64,000 bases of DNA from Aquabacter sp040755535 (GTDB lineage Bacteria > Pseudomonadota > Alphaproteobacteria > Rhizobiales > Xanthobacteraceae): contig JBFMAV010000009.1 in assembly GCA_040755535.1 (NCBI GenBank), positions 1 to 64,000 on the forward strand. Reading direction: 5' to 3'. A program made the translations under genes and the position numbers. How positions within the stretch are numbered: position 1 is the stretch's first letter; every line of letters begins with the position of its first letter. Shown here one piece after another: positions 50,270 through 58,731 of the stretch. Under the pieces are notes generated by a model. The model saw only the letters and a list, made by a program, of their open reading frames with translations, was not told the DNA's origin and searched no databases.

Positions 50270-51460
50270 ATGGCTGCTTTCCGCACCCTCGACGAGGCGG
50301 ACCTCACCGGCAAGCGCGTCCTCATCCGCGTGGACCTCAATGTCCCCATGGAGGACGGGCGCGTCACCGACGACACCCGCATCCAGGCCATCCTGCCCAC
50401 CCTGCGCGATGTCACGCAGCGCGGCGGCAAGGCCATCCTGCTCGCCCATTTCGGCCGGCCCAAGGGCCGCGACGCCAGCCAGTCGCTGGCGCCGCTGGCC
50501 CCGGCCGTGACCGAGCGGCTCGGCACCCCCGTCGCCTTCGCCGATGATTGCGTCGGCGCCCCCGCCGAGGCGGCGGTGGCCGCGCTCGATGAGGGCGGCG
50601 TGCTGCTGCTGGAAAACACCCGCTTCCATGCGGGCGAGGAGAAGAATGCACCGGATTTCGTCAGCGCGCTGGCGAAGCTCGGCGACCTCTATGTCAATGA
50701 CAGCTTCTCCACCGCCCACCGCGCCCATGCCTCCACGGAGGGCCTCGCCCATGAGCTTCCGGCCTTCGCCGGGCGCTCCATGCAGAGCGAGCTGGACGCG
50801 CTGGGCAAGGCCCTGGAAGCGCCCGAGCGTCCCGTGCTGGCCGTGGTCGGCGGCGCCAAGGTCTCCACCAAGCTCGAATTGCTGGGCAATCTCACCGCCA
50901 AGGTGGATCTGCTGGTGATCGGCGGCGGCATGGCCAATACCTTCCTTGCGGCGCAGGGCGTCAAGGTCGGCAAGTCCTTGTGCGAGCACGACCTCGCGCC
51001 CACCGCGCTGAAGATCATCGAGACCGCCCGGGCGACGGGCTGCGAGATCGTGCTGCCAGTGGACGTGGTGGTCGCGAAGGAGTTCAAGGCCAACGCGCCG
51101 CACCGCGTCGTGCCGGTGGACCAGGTGGCGGACGACGAGATGATCCTCGATGCCGGCCCCGCCACCGTGGCCCTGGTGAAGGACAAGCTGGCGCGGGTGA
51201 AGACCGTGGTGTGGAACGGCCCGTTCGGCGCGTTCGAACTTGCCCCCTTCGATGCCGCGACGGTGGCGGTGGCGCAGGCGGTGGCGCAGGAGACCAAGGC
51301 CGGGCGCCTGCTCTCCGTGGCGGGCGGCGGCGACACGGTCGCGGCGCTCAACCACGCGCAGGCGGCGGAGTCCTTCTCCTATGTCTCGACCGCTGGCGGC
51401 GCCTTCCTCGAATGGCTGGAGGGCAAGGCCCTTCCGGGCGTCGAGGCGCTCAAGCGGTAA
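50270..51460 (+). CDS. pgk: phosphoglycerate kinase
   Basis: ATP-dependent kinase interconverting 3-phosphoglycerate and 1,3-bisphosphoglycerate, 396 residues. Substrate motif VLIRVDLNVPMEDG, HFGRPKG, ENTRFHAGEEKN, and nucleotide motifs KVSTKLELL and GGGDTVAAL. ATG at 50270, 22 bp after gap with GGGGAG upstream; co-transcribed with gap. Confidence 0.97.
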   Translation: MAAFRTLDEADLTGKRVLIRVDLNVPMEDGRVTDDTRIQAILPTLRDVTQRGGKAILLAHFGRPKGRDASQSLAPLAPAVTERLGTPVAFADDCVGAPAEAAVAALDEGGVLLLENTRFHAGEEKNAPDFVSALAKLGDLYVNDSFSTAHRAHASTEGLAHELPAFAGRSMQSELDALGKALEAPERPVLAVVGGAKVSTKLELLGNLTAKVDLLVIGGGMANTFLAAQGVKVGKSLCEHDLAPTALKIIETARATGCEIVLPVDVVVAKEFKANAPHRVVPVDQVADDEMILDAGPATVALVKDKLARVKTVVWNGPFGAFELAPFDAATVAVAQAVAQETKAGRLLSVAGGGDTVAALNHAQAAESFSYVSTAGGAFLEWLEGKALPGVEALKR

Positions 51461-51557
51461 ATCTTCGGGCGCCGGATGCCCGTGGCGTCCGGCGCCGCTG
51501 AAGCCATAATGTTACGACAATTGTCGAAGATCACGTCGCCTCGGCGGCACTCCAGGG

Positions 51558-52598
51558 ATGGTGAACACGATGAACACTGCAGAGCTTGACGCGATCGCCC
51601 AGAAAATGGTGGCGGACGGCAAGGGCATCCTCGCCGCCGACGAAAGCACCGGCACGATCCAGAAGCGGTTCGACGCCATCGGCGTTCAGAACACCGAGGA
51701 CAATCGCCGCGACTATCGCGAGCTGATGTTCCGCACCACCCCCGCCATGCGCGATTACATTTCCGGCGTGATCCTGTTCGACGAGACCATCCGCCAGAAG
51801 GCGAAGGACGGCACCCCGCTGGTGGATCTCATCACCGCCGCCGGCTCCATTCCCGGCATCAAGGTGGATGCGGGCGCAAAGCCCCTCGCCTTCTGCCCCG
51901 GCGAGACCATCACGGAAGGACTCGACGGCCTCGGCGGCCGGATGAAGGAGTATTACAAGCTCGGCGCCCGCTTCGCGAAGTGGCGCGGCGTGATCGACAT
52001 CGCCGCCGACATTCCGAGCTATACCGCGATCCGCGCCAACGCCCATGCGCTGGCCCGCTACGCGGCGATCTGCCAGGAAAACCAGATCGTCCCGATCGTC
52101 GAGCCGGAAGTGCTCATGGACGGCGACCATGACATCGCGCGCTGCGAGATGGTCACCGAGTGGGTGCTGAAGACCGTGTTCGAGGAACTCTATTATCAGC
52201 GCGTGCGCCTGGAAGGCATGGTGCTGAAGCCCAACATGATCGTGCCGGGCAAGAAGTCCGCGAAGACCGCGTCGGTGGAAGAGGTCGCCGAGAAGACCGT
52301 GCGCGTGCTCAAGGCCTGCGTGCCGGCCTCCGTGCCCGGCATTGCCTTCCTCTCCGGCGGCCAGTCGGACGAGGAGGCCACCGCCCATCTCGACGCCATG
52401 GTGAAGTTGGGCGGCCTGCCCTGGAAGCTCACCTATTCCTATGGCCGCGCCCTCCAGGCTGCGCCGCAGAAGGCGTGGTCCGGCAAGGCGGAGAATGTGG
52501 GCGCCGCCCAGGCCGCCTTCACCCATCGCGCGCGCATGAACTCGCTCGCCGCCCAGGGCCTGTGGTCCGCCGAGCAGGAAAAGAAGGCCGCCGCCTGA
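51558..52598 (+). CDS. fba: class I fructose-bisphosphate aldolase
   Basis: Schiff-base aldolase of the class I type, 346 residues, cleaving or forming fructose-1,6-bisphosphate. Motifs: GILAADESTGTI near the N-terminus, RAN at SYTAIRANAHALARYA, IVEPEVLMDGDHD with Glu, and the Lys of GMVLKPNMIVPGKK. Alphaproteobacteria often carry the class II enzyme too, so this one may serve autotrophic or gluconeogenic flux. ATG 51558; another in-frame ATG is four codons later. Followed by a terminator. Confidence 0.94.
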   Translation: MVNTMNTAELDAIAQKMVADGKGILAADESTGTIQKRFDAIGVQNTEDNRRDYRELMFRTTPAMRDYISGVILFDETIRQKAKDGTPLVDLITAAGSIPGIKVDAGAKPLAFCPGETITEGLDGLGGRMKEYYKLGARFAKWRGVIDIAADIPSYTAIRANAHALARYAAICQENQIVPIVEPEVLMDGDHDIARCEMVTEWVLKTVFEELYYQRVRLEGMVLKPNMIVPGKKSAKTASVEEVAEKTVRVLKACVPASVPGIAFLSGGQSDEEATAHLDAMVKLGGLPWKLTYSYGRALQAAPQKAWSGKAENVGAAQAAFTHRARMNSLAAQGLWSAEQEKKAAA

Positions 52599-52624
52599 GC
52601 CGCCGCGCCTTCACACGCCATCCA

Positions 52625-52652
52625 CCCGCCGCGCCCCGCGCGGCGGGTTTTT
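52625..52652 (+). terminator. intrinsic terminator after fba
   Basis: Perfect 9-bp stem CCCGCCGCG / CGCGGCGGG (52625-52647) with a 5-base loop CCCCG, followed by TTTTT. Ends the tkt-gap-pgk-fba cluster. Confidence 0.9.
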
Positions 52653-52684
52653 CGTATCCGGCACGGAGCCAAGCGCGGTGCGCG

Positions 52685-52746
52685 AGAGCATGCGCCGTGC
52701 AGCCTGCACCGCAGGCTGAACGGATCACGCATTCTCATTCAAAGAG
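52685..52746. repeat. dispersed AGAGCATGCGCCG..CCTGCACCGCAGG repeat, copy 1
   Basis: AGAGCATGCGCCG, then the palindrome AGCCTGCACCGCAGGCT, then CGGATCACGCATTCTC. Nearly the same as 63622-63685 after dnaE2; the two share the palindromic core and the ends. Confidence 0.85.
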
Positions 52747-52797
52747 CTAGAGCATGTGCCGATCAGAGTGTTTCAATCTGATCGGATCGCGCTCTAG
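52747..52797. repeat. palindromic repeat CTAGAGC..CCGATCAGA/TCTGATCGG..GCTCTAG
   Basis: Outer arms CTAGAGC / GCTCTAG and inner arms CCGATCAGA / TCTGATCGG, adjacent to the previous repeat. Same family as 19886-19990 and 39206-39244. Confidence 0.82.
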
Positions 52798-52879
52798 CCC
52801 ATGCTACAAGCGCGGGCGATTCGGCGCCGCGTTCCGGGCCGCCCCGTTTTCGCCCGCTTCCTGTCGGACCGATCGCCCC

Positions 52880-53473
52880 ATGGCTCACGAGAATTTCGCC
52901 ATCCGCCTGATGCTGATCCTGCCGGCCGAATGCACGCCGCAGGACGCGGTCGCACTGGCCGTCGCCGGGGATGTGGCGGCGGTGATCGCCCGGTGCGGCG
53001 ACACCCCGGCCGAGCGCGAACGCCTCGCCGCGCTTGCCCCCTTGCTCCAGGAGGCGGGCGCCGCCGTCCTGGTGGAGGACCGCCCCGACCTTGTGGTATC
53101 GCTTGGCCTCGACGGGGCGCATCTGTCCGGACGCGCCGGCCTGAAGGCCGCGCTCCCCGCGCTCAAGCCCGCTCTCATCGCCGGTGTCGGCGGCCTTGCG
53201 GACCGTCACGATGCCATGGAGGCGGGCGAGGCGGGGGCGGACTATCTGCTGTTCGGCGGCACCGGCCTGCCCTTCGCGCAGGTGCTGGACTCTGTTTCCT
53301 GGTGGGCGGAACTGTTCGAGGTGCCGTGCGTCGGCCTTGCGTCCGATCTCTCCGAAGTGGCCTCGCTCGCGGGGGCCGGCGTGGATTTCGTGGCGCTCAC
53401 CGGCGCGCTGCTGACGCCGCAGGGCGTGGCCGAGGCGCAGGCCCGCGTGCGCGCGGTGGAGAGCGACGCGTGA
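52880..53473 (+). CDS. thiamine-phosphate synthase-like TIM-barrel protein
   Basis: A 197-residue ThiE-like protein. The fold order is recognisable (LMLILPAECTPQDAVALAVAGDVAAVIARC, LGLDGAHLSG, IAGVGGLADRHDAMEAGEAGADYLLFGG), but several ThiE active-site positions are changed: the usual GxHLGQxD is GAHLSGRAG and the GPxFxTxTK loop is missing. Actual thiamine synthesis is therefore doubtful. The ATG at 52880 is chosen because the domain starts here and the region before it is repeat sequence. Overlaps the Sel1 gene by 4 bases. Confidence 0.72.
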   Translation: MAHENFAIRLMLILPAECTPQDAVALAVAGDVAAVIARCGDTPAERERLAALAPLLQEAGAAVLVEDRPDLVVSLGLDGAHLSGRAGLKAALPALKPALIAGVGGLADRHDAMEAGEAGADYLLFGGTGLPFAQVLDSVSWWAELFEVPCVGLASDLSEVASLAGAGVDFVALTGALLTPQGVAEAQARVRAVESDA

Positions 53474-54588
53474 CGGCACGCACGCGGACGGCCCGCCTGG
53501 TTCTGATCGCCTTGGCCTGCGCGCTCGCGCCCTCGGCGCACGCGGCGCCGCAGAGCACCGCGCAGACCGCGCCGCCCGGGACCTCGAAGCCGGGAGCGGC
53601 ACCAAAGGCGGGGACTGCGCCGGCCACCAACGGCCTGCAATTGCCGGCCGGGCCACGGTTCAACCAGCCCACGCTGCCCAATCTCACCACCCCCGCAGAA
53701 GGGCCGACGCCGACCCCGCCACCCGGCGCCGACATCGCCTATGGCGCCTATCAGAGCGGCTTCTACATCACCGCCGCCCAGGAGGCCCTGAAGCGCGTGA
53801 AGGCGGGCAATGACCCGGCCGCGCTCACCCTGCTGGGCGAACTTTACGCGCGCGGCTTCGGCGTGCCTTTCGATCCGCCGCGCGCTGCGCAATATTACCG
53901 GCGCGCCGCCGACGAGGGGGACACGAACGCCATGTTCGCCCTCGGCATGATGGCGCTCACGGGCCAGGGCATGGCGCAGAGCGACGAGGCCGCCGCGCGC
54001 TGGTTCCAGCAGGCGGCCACTGCCGGCCACCCCGGCGCGGCCTATAATCTCGGCCTTCTCTACATGCAGGGGCGGGGCGTGAATTCGGACATCGCCACCG
54101 CCGCCCGCTGGTTCCGGCCGGCGGCGGATGCGGGGGTCGCGGACGCGGAATATGCCCTCTCAGTACTGCTGAAGGAGGGCAACGGCGTCGTCCCCGACAA
54201 GGTCACGGCGCTGCGGCTGCTCCAGGGCGCGGCGCTCCAGGACCATGTGACAGCGCAGGTGGAACTCGCCATCGCCACCTTCAACGGCGACGGGGTTCTG
54301 AAGAACGAGGCGGCGGCGGCGGCGCTGTTCCGCAAGGCGGCGCTGGCGGGCAATGCCATCGCCCAGAACCGCTATGCGCGCCTGTTCTCGGCCGGGCGCG
54401 GCGTGCCGCAGGACCGCACCCAGGCCGCCGCGTGGCATCTGCTCGCCAAGATGCGCGGGCTCAACGACGTTTATCTCGACGAGGTGGTGGCCGGCCTGCC
54501 GCCCGCCGAGCGCGCCAAGGCGGAGGCGCTGGCCCGCAAATGGGCCGCCACGACCCCCGACATCAAGCGCGCCGGCGATCCCAACTGA
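53470..54588 (+). CDS. secreted Sel1-repeat protein
   Basis: A 372-residue periplasmic protein with a Sec signal (LVLIALACALAPSAHA, cleavage after AHA). A Thr/Pro/Ala-rich spacer to about 95 leads into about six Sel1-like TPR units, for example DPAALTLLGELYARGFGVPFD, AMFALGMMALTGQGMAQSD, AAYNLGLLYMQGRGVNSD and AEYALSVLLKEGNGV. Such repeats bind partner proteins, often in envelope assembly. GTG start overlaps the ThiE-like stop, indicating coupling. Function unknown. Confidence 0.85.
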   Translation: MTARTRTARLVLIALACALAPSAHAAPQSTAQTAPPGTSKPGAAPKAGTAPATNGLQLPAGPRFNQPTLPNLTTPAEGPTPTPPPGADIAYGAYQSGFYITAAQEALKRVKAGNDPAALTLLGELYARGFGVPFDPPRAAQYYRRAADEGDTNAMFALGMMALTGQGMAQSDEAAARWFQQAATAGHPGAAYNLGLLYMQGRGVNSDIATAARWFRPAADAGVADAEYALSVLLKEGNGVVPDKVTALRLLQGAALQDHVTAQVELAIATFNGDGVLKNEAAAAALFRKAALAGNAIAQNRYARLFSAGRGVPQDRTQAAAWHLLAKMRGLNDVYLDEVVAGLPPAERAKAEALARKWAATTPDIKRAGDPN

Positions 54589-54740
54589 GGCGCGGCAGCG
54601 GCGGTGCGCGGCCGGCATGCGTCTCGGCAGGCCAGCCATGCCTTGACGGCGAAGCGCGGGACGGGCACAGGAAGCGCCGCTTTCCCATTCCCCCAAGGCG
54701 GCCGCGCGCGGCCCGGCCCGGCGCCCGGCAGGACGAATAG

Positions 54741-55529
54741 ATGATCCGTACCCCCCTCATGACCGTGATGGTGCAGGCCGTTCGCAAGGCGGGCCGCGCC
54801 CTGATCCGCGATTTCGGGGAGGTGGAGAATCTCCAGGTGTCCGCCAAGGGGCCGGCCAATTTCGTCTCCGCCGCCGACCGCAAGGCCGAGGAGATGCTGT
54901 TCGCGGAACTCTCCAAGGCCCGCCCCGGCTTCTCCTTCCTGATGGAGGAGCGCGGCCGCGTGGAAGGCACCGACAGTTCCAACGAATGGGTCATCGACCC
55001 GCTGGACGGCACCACCAATTTCCTCCACGGCATTCCGCTGTTCGCGATTTCCGTCGGGCTGGTGCGCAACGGCGTGCCCTATGCCGGCGTGATCTTCAAT
55101 CCGGTCACCGATGAGCTGTACATCGCCGAGAAGGGCCAGGGCGCCTATCTCAACGACCGCCGCCTGCGTGTCGCTGCGCGCCGCAAGCTCGCCGATTGCG
55201 TGGTGAGCTGCGGCCTGCCCCATCTCGGGCGCGGCAACCACGCCCAGTTCAACCGCGAACTGTCGCTGATCCAGACCCAGGTGGCGGGCCTGCGCCGCAC
55301 CGGCGCCGCCGCGCTCGACCTCGCCTGGGTCGCCTCCGGGCGCTTCGACGCCTTCTGGGAGCGCGACCTCTCGCCCTGGGACATGGCGGCGGGCATGGTG
55401 ATGGTGCGCGAGGCGGGCGGCTATGTCTCCGACCTTTCGGGCGGCGACAAGGTGCTGGAAAAGGGCGAGGTGATCGCCGGCAACGAGGACATGCACCGCG
55501 ACCTGCTGGCACTTCTGCGCAAGGCGTGA
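54741..55529 (+). CDS. suhB: inositol monophosphatase family protein
   Basis: Mg-dependent sugar phosphatase of the SuhB/inositol-1-phosphatase family, 262 residues. Metal motifs: FLMEERG (Glu), IDPLDGTTNFLHGIP, and WERDLSPWDMAAGMVM. In E. coli SuhB also takes part in ribosomal RNA antitermination; here the family call is firm and the symbol less so. Start ATG at 54741. It stands alone. Confidence 0.9.
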   Translation: MIRTPLMTVMVQAVRKAGRALIRDFGEVENLQVSAKGPANFVSAADRKAEEMLFAELSKARPGFSFLMEERGRVEGTDSSNEWVIDPLDGTTNFLHGIPLFAISVGLVRNGVPYAGVIFNPVTDELYIAEKGQGAYLNDRRLRVAARRKLADCVVSCGLPHLGRGNHAQFNRELSLIQTQVAGLRRTGAAALDLAWVASGRFDAFWERDLSPWDMAAGMVMVREAGGYVSDLSGGDKVLEKGEVIAGNEDMHRDLLALLRKA

Positions 55530-55680
55530 GCGTGGCGGCGCGCCCGTTTCCGCCCGGCCGCCGCATCCGTCTATCCTGTTTCTAAAGTCTGCCCTGCTCC
55601 CCACCCGCGGCGCGCCATGCGGGTGTCATTCCTGTCCGTGTATGCCATAGTCGTGCGGCGGGAAGGTTGCGGGAGCGAAC

Positions 55681-56778
55681 ATGGCGCGTATCGTCGATCC
55701 GTTCATCAAGGTCTCCTCGCCCCGCATCTTTCTGATCCGGATGATTGTCTTTCTGGGCCTGTGCCTGGCCCTCTCGGCGGTGCTCTACCGGCAGATCGCC
55801 GACGCCTTCCTGAACAATCCGGGCCTCAACGGCGTCATTTTCGGCGTGCTGGCCATCGGCATCGTCCTGGCGCTGCGCCAGGTGGCGCGGCTGTTTCCGG
55901 AAGTGGAATGGGTGAATTCCTTTCGCCTCGCCGATCCCGGCCTTGCGGTGTCGCGGGCGCCCACTTTGCTCGCCCCCATGGCGGCGCTGCTGGGCGACCG
56001 GATCGGCCGCATGTCGATTTCCCAGACGACCATGCGCTCGATCCTGGATTCCATCGGCACCCGCCTGGACGAAGCCCGTGACACGGCGCGCTATCTCACC
56101 GGCCTTCTCGTGTTTCTCGGCCTGCTCGGCACCTTCTGGGGCCTGCTGGAGACCGTCTCCTCCATTGGCAATGTGATCGGCGCGCTGGAAATCCGGCCCG
56201 ATTCGGGCTCGGTGTTCGAGGAGATCAAGCGCGGGCTCGCCGCCCCGCTCGGCGGCATGGGCATCTCCTTCTCGTCCTCGCTGTTCGGCCTCGCCGGCTC
56301 GCTGGTGCTCGGCTTCCTCGACCTCCAGGCGGGCCAGGCGCAAAACCGCTTCTATACCGACCTGGAAGACTGGCTCTCCACAACGGTGCGCGATATCGGC
56401 GAGACGCCGGTCGCCCAGCCGGTGCCCGCCCCGGTGCGCTATGCGGCGCCCGTGGAAGCGGTGGAGAGCGCGCCCGCCCCGCTCGCCTTGCCCGCGCCCG
56501 CGCCGCTGGAGACCGGCCCACTGGTGGACGCCATCAACCGGCTCGACAAGACCATGGCGGAGGCGGGCACCCAGCGCGTCACCAGCGCCATGGCGCATCT
56601 GGCGGAAAGCCTCCAGGGCCTCGTCACCCATATGCGTTCGGAACAGGCGATCCTGAAGCAGATGGTGGAGGTTCAGGCCGCCCAGCACGAGGAATTGCGC
56701 CGCATCGTGGACCGGCTCGACCGCAGCATCGACACGCTGGAGGCCGAAGCGGGCGTTCCCGAGCGGCACGGGAGCTGA
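55681..56778 (+). CDS. MotA/TolQ/ExbB family proton-channel protein
   Basis: A 365-residue inner-membrane protein. TM helices at about 17-37, 45-65, 135-160 and 180-210 enclose the MotA/TolQ domain (GLLGTFWGLLETVSSIGNVI and GLAAPLGGMGISFSSSLFGL). The tail is Ala/Pro-rich with a C-terminal helix. ATG with GGGAGCG upstream. It pairs with the OmpA-like protein encoded 3 bp downstream, as in stator or Tol-type energised complexes. It is a general conserved pair of Hyphomicrobiales, not a flagellar stator by context. Confidence 0.85.
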   Translation: MARIVDPFIKVSSPRIFLIRMIVFLGLCLALSAVLYRQIADAFLNNPGLNGVIFGVLAIGIVLALRQVARLFPEVEWVNSFRLADPGLAVSRAPTLLAPMAALLGDRIGRMSISQTTMRSILDSIGTRLDEARDTARYLTGLLVFLGLLGTFWGLLETVSSIGNVIGALEIRPDSGSVFEEIKRGLAAPLGGMGISFSSSLFGLAGSLVLGFLDLQAGQAQNRFYTDLEDWLSTTVRDIGETPVAQPVPAPVRYAAPVEAVESAPAPLALPAPAPLETGPLVDAINRLDKTMAEAGTQRVTSAMAHLAESLQGLVTHMRSEQAILKQMVEVQAAQHEELRRIVDRLDRSIDTLEAEAGVPERHGS

Positions 56779-56781
56779 TCC

Positions 56782-57801
56782 GTGGCTCTCGGGCGGCGCG
56801 GCCGCGAGCGCAGCATCGATTATTGGCCCGGCTTCGTGGATGCGCTGTCCACGTTGCTCCTGGTCTTCATCTTCCTGCTGTCGGTCTTCATGATCACCCA
56901 GTTCTTCCTGACGCAGGAAATGTCGGGCAAGGACAATGTGCTCCAGCGCCTCCAGGCGCAGATCCGCCAACTGACCGAACTGCTCTCCCTGGAGCGCGCC
57001 TCCAGCCAGACCGCCGAGGGGGAAATGAGCGCGCTGCGCGCCTCGCTCGCCGCCGTGGAGGCCGAGCGCGACCGCCTGCGCGGCGAGGCGGGAGCAGCCC
57101 CCGCCGCACCCGATCCCTCCCGCGCCCAGGCGCTGACGCGCGAACTCGACCTCCAGAAGGACGCGGCCGCCCGCGCCATCGCGCAGATCGAGATCTTGAA
57201 CCAGCAGATCCTCGCCTTGCGCCGCCAGATGGCCGCGCTGGAGGAGGCACTCAACATCTCGGAAAAGCGCGACCAGGAAAGCCAGGCCAAGATCGCCGAT
57301 CTCGGCCGCCGGCTGAACGTCGCGCTCGCCCAGCGGGTGCAGGAACTGAGCCGGTTCCGCTCCGAATTCTTTGGCCGGCTGCGCGACATTCTCGGCAACC
57401 GCCCCGACATCCGCATCGTGGGCGACCGCTTCGTGTTCCAGTCGGAAGTGTTCTTCGACCGGGGATCGGCCACCCCGCGCCCCGAGGCGCTGCCGGCGCT
57501 CGATCAGATCGCGAGCGCCATATTGGAACTGGAAAAGCAGATCCCGCCGGACATTTCCTGGGCGATCCGGGTGGACGGGCACACGGATTCGCGGCCCATC
57601 TCCACCCCGCAATTTCCCTCCAACTGGGAATTGTCGGCCGCCCGCGCCATCGCGGTGGTGCAATATCTCATCAGCAAGGGCGTACAGCCCCAGCACCTCA
57701 TTGCCGCCGGCTTCGGCGAATACCAGCCGCTCGACAGCGGCACCTCCGAGGACGCGCTGCTGCGCAACCGCCGCATCGAGCTGAAGCTCACCGAACGCTA
57801 G
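56782..57801 (+). CDS. OmpA/MotB family peptidoglycan-binding protein
   Basis: A 339-residue protein with one N-terminal TM helix (about 20-42, with DALSTLLLVFIFLLSVFMITQFF). A long coiled coil (about 55-180) with repeated AL-rich heptads precedes the OmpA_C-like domain (about 215-335) with ISWAIRVDGHTDSRPI, LSAARAIAVVQYLI and NRRIELKL at the end. The GTG start is 3 bp after the MotA/TolQ partner gene. Expected to be a peptidoglycan-anchored stator. A hairpin follows at 57809-57837. Confidence 0.88.
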   Translation: MALGRRGRERSIDYWPGFVDALSTLLLVFIFLLSVFMITQFFLTQEMSGKDNVLQRLQAQIRQLTELLSLERASSQTAEGEMSALRASLAAVEAERDRLRGEAGAAPAAPDPSRAQALTRELDLQKDAAARAIAQIEILNQQILALRRQMAALEEALNISEKRDQESQAKIADLGRRLNVALAQRVQELSRFRSEFFGRLRDILGNRPDIRIVGDRFVFQSEVFFDRGSATPRPEALPALDQIASAILELEKQIPPDISWAIRVDGHTDSRPISTPQFPSNWELSAARAIAVVQYLISKGVQPQHLIAAGFGEYQPLDSGTSEDALLRNRRIELKLTER

Positions 57802-57808
57802 AGCCTGA

Positions 57809-57837
57809 GCGCCCGTCCCGCTCTCCTGGACGGGCGC
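57809..57837 (+). terminator. possible terminator after the OmpA-like gene
   Basis: Perfect 10-bp stem GCGCCCGTCC / GGACGGGCGC with a 9-base loop. Followed by TTGACTC, so only a short T stretch. Confidence 0.5.
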
Positions 57838-57869
57838 TTGACTCTCGCGGCGGGAGTCGGAATCAATAA

Positions 57870-57884
57870 GAACAAATAGCGAAC
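57870..57884 (+). promoter_or_regulatory. LexA (SOS) box of imuA-imuB-dnaE2
   Basis: GAAC-AAATAGC-GAAC matches the alphaproteobacterial LexA operator GAAC-N7-GAAC exactly. It lies 13 bases before the imuA ATG, so LexA would block the transcript of the mutasome cassette. Confidence 0.85.
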
Positions 57885-57897
57885 AAAAGGACCAGAC

Positions 57898-58731
57898 ATG
57901 CCACCCTCAGCCGGTTCGGCGGAGCTTGCGGGGCTTCGCCGCCGCATTGCCGCCCTGGAAGGGGGAAGCGGCCCGGACGGGCCGTCCTGGGGCGCGCTGC
58001 CGTTCGGCATCGCGGACCTGGACGGCACGCTGGGCGGGGGGCTCGCCTGGGGGGCGCTGCACGCCGCCACGGCCGCCGCGCCGGGCCAGGAGGGCGCCCT
58101 GCTCGCCTTCGCCCTCGCGCTGGCGGCCCGCGCCGCCCGCCTGCGCCGCGCGCCCGTGCTGCTGGTCCAGCAGGAATTGGCCGGGCTGGAGGGGGGATGG
58201 CTCTACGGGCCGGGCGCGCAGGAGGCGGGCCTGCCCGAGGGGGCGCTGATCCTGGTGCGCGTGCGCCGGGCCGAGGAGGCCCTGCTGGTGATGGAGGAGG
58301 CCCTGAAATGCAGCGCCGTCTGTGCCGTGCTCGGCGAGGTGGGAACCGGCGTGCCGGATGCCCTCACCGCCACGCGGCGGCTGTCTTTGGCGGCGCGCGC
58401 GGGCGGCGCCCTCGGCCTGCTGCTGCGTCCCGCGCCCGACCCCTCCCCCTGCGCGGCGGTGACGCGCTGGTCCATCGCCCCCCAGCCGAGCACGCCGCCC
58501 GACGCCTTCGGCGGGCTCGGGGTGGGCTGCGTCTCGGCCCGCCTCATGCGCAACCGCCAGGGACCGCCGGGCGCCTGGCGCCTGCGGCTCGGGCCGGGGG
58601 ATTTCGCCCTCGCTCCGCCCCGCCTCATGCCCCGGGAGGACAGCCATGACGGCGCCCGACGCCCGCCGCTATCTCAGCCTCTGGCTCGACCGCCTCTCGA
58701 CCGACCGGGTCGAACGGCGCCTGCCGCCTGA
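57898..58731 (+). CDS. imuA: ImuA family damage-inducible protein
   Basis: First gene of the SOS mutasome cassette; 277 residues, RecA/SulA-like fold. The segments WGALPFGIADLDGTLGGGL and GALHAAT resemble ImuA N-termini, with the Walker-like region weak. In Caulobacter ImuA and ImuB work with DnaE2 for mutagenic lesion bypass. ATG at 57898, directly behind a LexA box. The 3' end overlaps imuB by 86 bp. Confidence 0.85.
   Translation: MPPSAGSAELAGLRRRIAALEGGSGPDGPSWGALPFGIADLDGTLGGGLAWGALHAATAAAPGQEGALLAFALALAARAARLRRAPVLLVQQELAGLEGGWLYGPGAQEAGLPEGALILVRVRRAEEALLVMEEALKCSAVCAVLGEVGTGVPDALTATRRLSLAARAGGALGLLLRPAPDPSPCAAVTRWSIAPQPSTPPDAFGGLGVGCVSARLMRNRQGPPGAWRLRLGPGDFALAPPRLMPREDSHDGARRPPLSQPLARPPLDRPGRTAPAA

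Noticed and set aside
55681..57801. Zorya defence-like ZorA/ZorB pair
   Set aside because: The MotA-like and OmpA-like proteins resemble ZorAB, but ZorC/D/E genes are absent and the pair is common housekeeping in Hyphomicrobiales.
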